From Methanosarcinales archaeon (GTDB taxonomy: Archaea; Halobacteriota; Methanosarcinia; Methanosarcinales; EX4572-44), in assembly GCA_004212095.1 (NCBI GenBank), contig RXIJ01000013.1:1-12034 (forward strand): a stretch of 12,034 nt of DNA, read 5' to 3'. The position numbers and the translations under genes are program-made. Of this stretch, positions 1 to 5,224 are shown piece by piece (the first letter of the stretch is position 1; each line of letters starts with the position of its first letter). The notes under the pieces were generated by a model. It was not told where the DNA came from, did no database searches, and saw nothing but the letters and a program-made list of their open reading frames with translations.

Positions 1-770
1 TAGAATTCGCATTCCCACAACGTTTTTTCGGAATGCGGCGTATCTCTCTTTGGAGATAAGTTTTCCAAGGTTTTTAACGAAATGGTAGTGACATATTTGC
101 TGTTTCACCCATGGAAAAACCTAGGTTGCAGCATCACGAATTTGTTTGCTCATATCTCTAACGATAACGATTGGAGCCCCGTATAATGAGTTTATCGCTT
201 GCAGAAATGCCTTTAAGTACTTTTTACTTTCCGTTGGGATAATCCGGGCATCCACAGTGATCCCAGTTTCACCTTCTTTTGCCATAAACACGATTTCGTT
301 ACCTGCCTCTCCGGTTTAGTCCAGATGAATCCTTACACCACCTCGTTTTTCAGAAAGGAATTTTATTTGAGGTATATGTCTTTTATGAATGGCGTAAAAC
401 CTTAGCATAAACTCCTCACACAGGTTGGAAATCTCGCCAGTTAATATGCGAATTCCCCTCGCTGAAAGAAAATATTCCGGATCTCTTTTTGTTGATAGTC
501 GAAATACCACTGCAAAATACCGATTGCGATCATTACTCTGCTGTCGAAGTTGCGACCAGCAGAACATATCCGATTAACGATTGAAACCAGTGGGTCGTCG
601 AATGAACTGTGTTCCTTGCAGTAGCTGAAACGAATATTGAACCTTACCTCACCTGACAATGTTTTAACTATTCTTTTGTCGGTTTGTTTGATGTAGAGTC
701 TTTTTTGCAGATGGGGTATCTGTCTTAGATTTTTTTGGGTTGTTCGGGTAAAATAGGTAAATACAGAACG
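1..770 (-). pseudogene. Decayed DDE-type transposase of an insertion sequence, truncated by the window edge
   Basis: Read on the minus strand, two frames join into one transposase-like protein. The upstream frame (about 770 to 480) runs from PHLQKRLYIKQTDKR to ILQWYFDYQQKEI. The protein continues in another frame as PEYFLSARGIRI and LCEEFMLRFYAIHKRH, so about one base has been lost near 479-483. Downstream, the match passes through an in-frame TAA (316-318) inside IHLD-stop-TGEAGNE and a TAG (121-123) inside RDAAT-stop-VFPWVKQQ. Catalytic-type aspartates (IHLD, IVIVRD) and a C-x-H motif (ICHYHFVKNLGK) are visible, as expected of DDE or MULE-like transposases. One frameshift plus two stops argues that it is dead. 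The rest lies beyond base 1, so no terminal inverted repeat can be identified and I do not name an IS family. Confidence 0.72.
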
Positions 771-1152
771 TTTTTTTTTCAAAAATCGTAGTTGATGCCA
801 ATGCGTTCCACGGAGTCGCGTATGACCGGGTGCCTCACACCCTCCAGCACTCCAAAGACCTTGTTTGGAGCTAAATCCTCCTGTATTAGCCAAACTGCTA
901 AATGTGAGAACTGTGCATTATTTATTGGGAAATTGGCTGGAAAAGACGGATCAGCACCTATAGATCAAATGTGTCGCTGGACAACTTTCCCATCAACTTG
1001 GACAGATTCCACCTAAGCGTAATAAACCCTGGTTTCTCCGTTTTTGTTGTGACGAATGATCTTTCGGATGTAGCTCATAGTGTAGTGTAACGTTCCACTA
1101 CAATATACCACTACTGCTTTTCGCAAAGAACATCTATTCAACCGATATTGGT

Positions 1153-1205
1153 AAAATGAGGTGATATGAAGGGATTTCAGTGATCTAAAAATTCAACCTC
1201 ATTTT
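1153..1205. repeat. Inverted repeat with 10-base perfect arms
   Basis: AAAATGAGGT at 1153-1162 is the exact reverse complement of ACCTCATTTT at 1196-1205, with a 33-base spacer. The left arm overlaps a GAGGTGAT ribosome-binding-like string placed directly before an ATG that opens only five codons (ATG at 1165, stop TGA). It could be a small hairpin, the ends of a tiny mobile-element relic, or an operator. No function is shown. Confidence 0.45.
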
Positions 1206-1302
1206 GACGCCATAGTTTTACATTGTAAAATAAAACAGGAATGTTATTTGGTAGATAAGAGATTTCATAAGTATTTGTATAGTAAATGTTATAGAACCAA
1301 AA

Positions 1303-1309
1303 GAGGTGA
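1303..1309 (+). promoter_or_regulatory. Ribosome-binding site deciding the 1317 start
   Basis: GAGGTGA matches the archaeal anti-Shine-Dalgarno sequence and ends 7 bases before the ATG at 1317. Confidence 0.7.
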
Positions 1310-1316
1310 ATCAGAG

Positions 1317-1628
1317 ATGTTGTTTATAACATGTGTGAAAGTTAACCCCGGCATGATGGATAATGCAGGAGACTTTGGTGATAAAATACTTAAAGAGCCT
1401 CCAGAGTTTGGTAAAGAAAAGCGCACTTTTGTGGGTATTCTTGGTGACAAAATAATAAAAGAAGTACCAGAAGACATCAAGTTCCTGCACGTGTATCATA
1501 CTTTCGGTAGATATGATGCAATATGGATATATGAGGCAGAAAACCCAAAAATAGTAGAAGATTTTCTTCATAAAACAAGAGACGTTTCAACAACTGAAAC
1601 ATGGCTTGCCATCGACCGGAAGATGTAA
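1317..1628 (+). CDS. Small GYD-like (dimeric alpha-beta barrel) protein, 103 aa
   Basis: I chose the ATG at 1317 because GAGGTGA (1303-1309), a good archaeal Shine-Dalgarno sequence, lies 7 bases ahead of it. An upstream TTG-type start at 1248 has no such support. The protein is soluble, with no signal peptide or membrane segment. The C-terminal half, from KFLHVYHTFGRYDAIWIYEA to TTETWLAI, has the beta-strand, G-x-Y-D (residues 64-67), strand, helix, strand pattern of GYD-type and Lrp ligand-binding-like ferredoxin folds. These usually act as small dimers, sometimes in ligand sensing. GDKILKEPPE (21-30) recurs as GDKIIKEVPE (43-52), an internal near-repeat. The gene stands alone, flanked by decayed DNA. 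Its exact function is unknown. The fold assignment is by eye and moderate, but the coding status is firmer. Confidence 0.72.
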   Translation: MLFITCVKVNPGMMDNAGDFGDKILKEPPEFGKEKRTFVGILGDKIIKEVPEDIKFLHVYHTFGRYDAIWIYEAENPKIVEDFLHKTRDVSTTETWLAIDRKM

Positions 1629-1660
1629 ATAAAAAACCATTCAAAGCTCTCTATATCTAA

Positions 1661-1739
1661 AGTGAGAATTCCACCTAATTTCCGCTTTGCTTAAATGGAT
1701 TGTACCATCGGCGCAAGTTGACAAGTTTAAATTCTCACT
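1661..1739. repeat. 79-base element bounded by 10-base perfect inverted repeats
   Basis: AGTGAGAATT (1661-1670) is the exact reverse complement of AATTCTCACT (1730-1739). It lies between the GYD-like gene and the ABC-ATPase ghost, in DNA rich in mobile-element debris. Size and bounded ends fit a miniature inverted-repeat element or the fused ends of an excised insertion sequence. It could also act as a bidirectional terminator for the converging reading directions. No flanking target-site duplication is clear. Confidence 0.5.
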
Positions 1740-1757
1740 CTCTCCTGATTTCTTTTT

Positions 1758-1953
1758 TTATATTAACCCCTCCCTCAGATAAATAACTCTATCAACGTAT
1801 TACTTGTGCCATTCTTCGTGTGTGACCATGACTATTGTCTGACCTAAGCCCTTATTCAGTTCCTTGAATAGCTCCGGAATCTGTATTGAGTGCTGTGTCC
1901 ATGTTTGCGCAAGGCTCGTTTGCAATAGAAATCTTCAAATAATAGGGTATCCT
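1758..1953 (-). pseudogene. Ghost of an ABC-transporter ATPase (C-terminal part)
   Basis: On the minus strand one frame reads LKISIANEPCANMDT, a decayed Walker B/D-loop region that in LolD/MacB-type ATPases is normally LLADEPTGNLDT. A neighbouring frame continues IQIPELFKELNKGLGQTIVM, then VTHEEWHK, an in-frame TAA, and YVDRVIYLREGLI before the final TAA at 1758. The order Walker B, D-loop, H-loop histidine (VTHE) and DRVIYLRDG-type tail is exactly that of the family. The Walker B aspartate has become asparagine, and there is a frameshift and a stop. Walker A and the signature motif are absent. The upstream end now runs into the start of the regulator gene at 1965. It can only be non-functional. 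Confidence 0.78.
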
Positions 1954-1954
1954 A

Positions 1955-1971
1955 ATAGCAAGTCATGCTAT
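1955..1971. promoter_or_regulatory. Short dyad across the regulator start codon (possible operator)
   Basis: ATAGCA (1955-1960) and TGCTAT (1966-1971) are perfect 6-base inverted arms around a 5-base centre and include part of the ATG at 1965. DtxR/MntR proteins bind dyads near transcription starts and often repress themselves, so this is a candidate autoregulatory site. The short arms mean chance is not excluded. Confidence 0.3.
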
Positions 1972-2429
1972 CTAGAAAAGTTGAAGATTACCTTGAAGCA
2001 ATCCTTAATATAATAAATGAACATGGGTATGCCAGAGTAAAGAATGTATCAATTTTTTTGAATGTTAAGCCGCCGAGTGTCGTTGAGATGCTAAAAAAGT
2101 TGAATCACATGGGTTTTGTTGAACACAAAAAATATGAGAATATAATACTAACACCAAAAGGATATGAAATAGCTATAGGGGTAAAAGATAAACATGACAC
2201 AATAAAAGCATTTCTGGAAATTATAAAAGTTCCTGGAAGGATAGCAGATAAAGATGCATGCATAATTGAACATGAACTTAACCCGATAACTATTACACAG
2301 GTTAAATCATTGGTTGAATTTGTAAAAACCTCATCACATCATCCAGAATGGCTCAAACATTTTGAAATATTCTGTGACACCAGAAAACATGTGTGTGAAA
2401 AGAGGAATCATAAAAACCACGCTCCATAA
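1965..2429 (+). CDS. DtxR/MntR-family metal-dependent transcriptional repressor, 154 aa
   Basis: The protein has an N-terminal winged helix (about 1-70; VEDYLEAI, GYARVKNVSIFLNVKPPSVV, then the wing ILTPKGYEIA) and a metal-binding dimerisation domain (about 71-125). It lacks the SH3-like third domain of long DtxR proteins. Residues D8, E11, H77, C99, E102 and H103 fall at the positions of the known MntR metal ligands. Cysteine replaces glutamate at position 99, as in iron-type DtxR (C102), so iron(II) sensing is more likely than manganese (inference). The tail carries two further cysteines (137, 144). No metal transporter lies next to it in this window. The ATG at 1965 has no strong ribosome-binding site and may be leaderless. 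The final codons lie in a 23-base tandem duplication that brought in the present stop. Confidence 0.9.
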   Translation: MLSRKVEDYLEAILNIINEHGYARVKNVSIFLNVKPPSVVEMLKKLNHMGFVEHKKYENIILTPKGYEIAIGVKDKHDTIKAFLEIIKVPGRIADKDACIIEHELNPITITQVKSLVEFVKTSSHHPEWLKHFEIFCDTRKHVCEKRNHKNHAP

Positions 2430-2451
2430 ATCATAAAAACCACGCTCCATA
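2406..2451. repeat. Perfect 23-base tandem duplication at the regulator stop codon
   Basis: The 23-base unit at 2406-2428 is repeated exactly at 2429-2451. The stop TAA (2427-2429) spans the junction. If one copy is removed, the frame continues ...NHAPYRQ to a TAA, so the duplication shortened the protein by about three residues. Confidence 0.9.
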
Positions 2452-2835
2452 TAGACAATAAACCAGTAATTTTTTGATACTTAAAGTACCAGTAACTTTT
2501 GACTGCACATAACTCTTCATTGGTGTTCGGTTAAGAAGTTTTGGTGATTTGTTGCTCATGTTTTTGACGACTCGGAGTCCCTGGAAAATTCTGATGCACA
2601 TTAAAATCACAACCAGTCATGGATGAAACCAAATCATAAGGACTTTGTCCAATAGTTTATTGTGTTCTTACAACTTATCATGATTCGTCTCTTACACGCA
2701 TGAATAACTTTATACTGAAATTCAACAGCTTAATCGAGTAAGTGTAGATTTTATACCAGTTCGAAACACGTACACAAGGGCATCGCATCCACAACATTTT
2801 TGAACTACTAAAACTATAGAATTGTCTTATATAGT
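2452..2835. other. AT-rich gap ahead of the tRNA genes, no recognised gene
   Basis: I see no gene that I can support. A 56-codon minus-strand reading frame (2431-2601) starts MCIRIFQGLRVVKNMSNKSP and ends inside the tandem duplication. It resembles nothing I can name. Near the right end, AAACTATA (2811-2818) lies about 20 bases ahead of the tRNA-Arg gene and may be part of its TATA box. Confidence 0.5.
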
Positions 2836-2913
2836 GGGCTCGTGGCTTAGCCAGGATATAGCGTCGGGCTTCTAACCCGAATGTCGGGGGTTCAACTCCC
2901 CCCGAGCCCGCCA
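2836..2913 (+). tRNA. tRNA-Arg (anticodon TCT), CCA encoded
   Basis: All arms fold. The acceptor GGGCTCG pairs with CGAGCCC (2903-2909). The D arm is GCTT...AGC. The anticodon stem TCGGG/CCCGA encloses the loop CTTCTAA, giving anticodon TCT, which reads AGA (and AGG by wobble) arginine codons. The variable loop is ATGTC, and the T stem GGGGG/CCCCC encloses TTCAACT. The discriminator base is G (2910) and the 3' CCA is encoded at 2911-2913. No intron is present. Confidence 0.97.
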
Positions 2914-2934
2914 GAAATAAGAATAAATCACAAA

Positions 2935-3006
2935 GCCTCGGTAGCTTAGAGGTATAGTACATCCTTGGTAAGGATGAGGTCGAGGGTTCAAATCCCTCCC
3001 GGGGCT
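2935..3006 (+). tRNA. tRNA-Thr (anticodon GGT), CCA not encoded
   Basis: The acceptor GCCTCGG pairs with CCGGGGC, with one T-G wobble. The anticodon stem CATCC/GGATG encloses TTGGTAA, giving GGT, which reads ACC and ACT threonine codons. The T stem GAGGG/CCCTC encloses TTCAAAT. The discriminator is T (3006), as is usual for archaeal tRNA-Thr, and it is followed by TTA, so CCA must be added after transcription. It lies 21 bases after the encoded CCA of the tRNA-Arg gene with no clear promoter between, so the two are probably co-transcribed. Confidence 0.95.
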
Positions 3007-3068
3007 TTAATTTATTGTCATATCAGTGTTGTGCCTCAGTTTTTCATATTCACAGTGCCAGATCAGCA

Positions 3069-3080
3069 TATAATTTTATA
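3069..3080 (+). promoter_or_regulatory. Probable TATA box of the deacetylase gene
   Basis: TATAATTTTATA is centred about 30 bases ahead of the ATG at 3105, which fits an archaeal promoter giving a very short leader or a leaderless mRNA. Confidence 0.55.
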
Positions 3081-3104
3081 GTGGTTGAGATTATACTTTG
3101 GTCT

Positions 3105-4127
3105 ATGTCTGTCAAAAGAACCGGAATTGTGTATCATCCGGACTACCAGCTGCACAACACGGCTGGTCACCCCGAGCGTGCCGAAAGGGTTGTTGCAATT
3201 ATGGATAAGCTTGAATCACTTGAGGGTCTTGTGAATGTATCGCCATGGAAAGCTACAGAGACAGAACTGGGATACGTCCATACTTCATCCCATATCCGGC
3301 ACGTGCAGGAGTACAGTTGGAAAGGCATTCCACTGGATATGGACACACCGGTCTGCTCTGATTCTTATGCTGTAGCACTACTTGCAGCTGGCGGTGTGAT
3401 GGCTGGCGTGGACGCTGTTGTGGGTGGCAATGTAAAAAATGTCTTTGCAGTGGTGCGTCCACCAGGGCATCATGCAACACCTGACCATGCAATGGGTTTC
3501 TGTTTATTTAATAATGTGGCTATTGCAGCAAGACATGCACAGAAAAATGGACTTTCTCGGGTACTTATCGTGGATTGGGATGTGCACCATGGAAATGGCA
3601 CACAGGACACGTTCTATTCTGATTTAAGCGTACTCTATTTTTCCACGCACCAGTATCTGCACTATCCTGGAAGTGGTAGCGTCAGTGAGGTTGGAAATGG
3701 TGACGGCGAAGGTTACACTGTTAATGTGCCACTTCCTGCAGGATGCACTGATCCGGACTACAGACATGCTTTTGAACAGATCCTGATACCGATAGCAGAA
3801 GAGTTCAATCCTGATATTATACTGGTATCAAGTGGCCAGGATGCCGCGGAGAGGGAGCCTCTTGCAGGCATGAACCTCTCTGTTGGTGGCTTCGGCATGC
3901 TTTCAGATATCGTAGTTGACCTCTCTATGAGACTCTGTGAAGGAAGAATGGTGGCATCGCTCGAAGGCGGGTACGACCTCGACACACTCGCGGACTCGGT
4001 TTATGAGATTGTCAGAGGATTTCAGGGTTACAAGCATGAACAATCACCCGGATCGGCACGTAGTATTGTTAAAGAAAAGATAAAAGAAGTGAAAACAGTG
4101 CAAAGAAATTACTGGGCTGTGAGATAA
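3105..4127 (+). CDS. Class II histone deacetylase-like / acetylpolyamine amidohydrolase family zinc enzyme, 340 aa
   Basis: This enzyme family removes acetyl (or acyl) groups from lysines or polyamines, using one zinc ion in the cytoplasm. The whole arginase-like fold is present at the usual length. Seen are HPERAERV (22-29), RPPGHHA with the catalytic pair H122/H123, DWDVHHGNGTQ with zinc ligands D159 and H161, SSGQDA with the third ligand D246, and EGGYD with the transition-state tyrosine Y290. The common SAGFDAH block is altered to SSGQDAA, which may affect the substrate channel but keeps the metal ligand. The ATG at 3105 is preferred because the TATA box lies about 30 bases ahead and homology begins there. 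A TTG at 3015 would add 30 unrelated residues. The gene converges on the nop5 operon with about 20 bases between ends. In archaea the real substrate (chromatin proteins such as Alba, metabolic enzymes or polyamines) is uncertain. Confidence 0.93.
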   Translation: MSVKRTGIVYHPDYQLHNTAGHPERAERVVAIMDKLESLEGLVNVSPWKATETELGYVHTSSHIRHVQEYSWKGIPLDMDTPVCSDSYAVALLAAGGVMAGVDAVVGGNVKNVFAVVRPPGHHATPDHAMGFCLFNNVAIAARHAQKNGLSRVLIVDWDVHHGNGTQDTFYSDLSVLYFSTHQYLHYPGSGSVSEVGNGDGEGYTVNVPLPAGCTDPDYRHAFEQILIPIAEEFNPDIILVSSGQDAAEREPLAGMNLSVGGFGMLSDIVVDLSMRLCEGRMVASLEGGYDLDTLADSVYEIVRGFQGYKHEQSPGSARSIVKEKIKEVKTVQRNYWAVR

Positions 4128-4146
4128 AATTAAGTTGTGCACAGGT

Positions 4147-4263
4147 TCAATAAATTATGTCAAATATTTCTAGATCGATATATTCCAACATTTTCATCGC
4201 TCGGTCAAAAGCCTGTTTTTCACTTTTAAAACTTGTTCCATAAGCTGCATACAGCGGAGGCAC
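4147..4263 (-). CDS. Possible small protein of 38 aa, translationally coupled to nop5
   Basis: The GTG at 4263-4261 overlaps the nop5 stop codon as TAGTG, a layout typical of coupled genes. The product reads MPPLYAAYGTSFKSEKQAFD then RAMKMLEYIDLEIFDIIY and ends at TGA (4147). Composition is protein-like, with a likely amphipathic helix SEKQAFDRAMKMLEYI. I recognise no family. It occupies the slot where many archaea carry fibrillarin, but it does not resemble fibrillarin. It could be a real small protein, the tail of a lost larger gene, or chance. Confidence 0.4.
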   Translation of the reverse strand: MPPLYAAYGTSFKSEKQAFDRAMKMLEYIDLEIFDIIY

Positions 4264-5216
4264 TATCCATTGATCCGCGTGATTCGTTTTTTTAGATCCT
4301 GTGCTGTTTGTGGATTTAAGCTTCCATTGTGGTAATCGATGCGCGCTGATATGGCAATTTTTCCAGCAAGTGCTCTTGATATTTTTCCCCTGAGCTTGTA
4401 CGGGGCATTCTTCACCAGTGGATGCTGATATATTATTCCATGTTTGGGAGATTGTGCATGTTTGCGTAGATGTTTGAACAGAGCCTTGCTTGCACCAATC
4501 ACCTGTATGGTACTTGCAGGTTTTTCCGAGAGTTTTTCAAGGCTGCCAACAAGACTTATCATACGTGCCGCAAGATTTGCTCCTAATATAGACGTCAGGT
4601 TTGGTGCAAACTGCGGAAGAGTGTGGTTCAGGTAATCTTCGCTCTCTCCTCGCAGTTTGTACAGGTGCAGAATGTTTGCTGCAAGTGCCTGTAGAAGCTG
4701 TTCTTCTTGGTTTGTAAGATTCATGCCTGTAGAATCTATAGTTTTTTTATAGAGTGTATGATCAGCTGGAATGTTATTTCTGCTTCCATAAGTGGCGATT
4801 AATTCCGCAAGTTTCAGAGCGTGCATGCCGTGCTCTGGGAAGTGGATACTGTAGCCGGTGTTTAATCGCTCCTGTAGAAGATTTATGATTTTATCGAGTT
4901 CATCGATCATGCTTGCTGCCTGTATTATTTGAACATTTTTTGTCCACTGTGTTCTGATTTTGTTTTTTACAACTTCAAGCATAACATCCTGCAGTAAGTT
5001 GTAGTATTTCTCTCTCGTATTAACAACACCCTGACTTATGGCAAGATTTACCATATCAATACAACAGGTTTTACTGCCTGAAAATGCTGCAGTTCTCTCT
5101 TCCATGAGTTCTGCAAGCTTATGGACATCTTTTGGGAAAAGATTGCAATCAACAACTTTTTCGTTTTTGATGGTGAAAACCCCAAACCATGTGTAGTGTT
5201 GAATATCCTCACACAT
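4263..5216 (-). CDS. Nop5 (Nop56/58 homologue), C/D-box sRNP core protein, 317 aa
   Basis: Nop5 bridges L7Ae-bound C/D guide RNA and fibrillarin in the particle that 2'-O-methylates rRNA and tRNA. The N-terminal domain (about 1-85) is the fibrillarin-binding part. NOSIC follows (about 93-145; NVQIIQAASMIDELDKIINL, then HFPEH), with its coiled coil (about 105-195). The Nop domain (about 200-310) shows APNLTSILGANLAARMISL, GASKALFKHLRKHAQSPKHG and YQHPLVKNAP, then RGKISRALAGKIAISARIDY, the RNA and L7Ae contact surface. Length is within the archaeal range. It starts at the ATG at 5216, 8 bases after the stop of the JAMM fusion, with no obvious ribosome-binding site, so coupling is likely. Fibrillarin, often the next gene, is missing here. 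Confidence 0.93.
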   Translation of the reverse strand: MCEDIQHYTWFGVFTIKNEKVVDCNLFPKDVHKLAELMEERTAAFSGSKTCCIDMVNLAISQGVVNTREKYYNLLQDVMLEVVKNKIRTQWTKNVQIIQAASMIDELDKIINLLQERLNTGYSIHFPEHGMHALKLAELIATYGSRNNIPADHTLYKKTIDSTGMNLTNQEEQLLQALAANILHLYKLRGESEDYLNHTLPQFAPNLTSILGANLAARMISLVGSLEKLSEKPASTIQVIGASKALFKHLRKHAQSPKHGIIYQHPLVKNAPYKLRGKISRALAGKIAISARIDYHNGSLNPQTAQDLKKRITRING

Positions 5217-5224
5217 GCTAAAAA

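Larger units (their letters stand above)
771..1316. other. Gene-poor gap with unrecognised coding debris
   Basis: No intact gene is seen. On the plus strand 785-880 reads KIVVDANAFHGVAYDRVPH and stops at a TAA. A shifted frame then continues as NPPVLAKLLNVRTVHYLLGN, hits a TAG near 963, and resumes as GQIPPKRNKPWFLRFCCDE. Three short, protein-like pieces in shifted frames look like a broken gene, but I cannot assign a family. The right part (1020-1316) is AT-rich and contains a 10-base inverted repeat, listed separately, and the upstream region of the next gene. Confidence 0.4.
1629..1964. other. Gap between the GYD-like gene and the DtxR-type gene
   Basis: This gap has no intact gene. It holds the 79-base inverted-repeat element and the ABC-ATPase ghost. 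The upstream region of the regulator contains an AT-rich AAATAATA string (1937-1944), about 25 bases ahead of the ATG at 1965, which would fit a leaderless transcript. Confidence 0.55.

Noticed and set aside
121..123. TAG read as pyrrolysine in the transposase
   Set aside because: The same gene also has an in-frame TAA and a frameshift, so decay explains it more simply.
792..1016. Plus-strand 74-codon frame
   Set aside because: The composition is unlike neighbouring genes, there is no ribosome-binding site, and other frames in the same stretch look more protein-like, so it is reported only as debris.
2431..2601. Minus-strand 56-codon frame beginning MCIRIFQGLRVVKN
   Set aside because: It loosely recalls the C-terminal tails of some transposases, but no diagnostic motif is present.
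2678..2962. Minus-strand 94-codon frame over the tRNA genes
   Set aside because: It runs antisense through a perfectly folding tRNA-Arg gene, so its openness is incidental.
3015..3104. TTG start extending the deacetylase by 30 residues
   Set aside because: The extension crosses the TATA box and has no family similarity; the ATG at 3105 fits promoter and homology.
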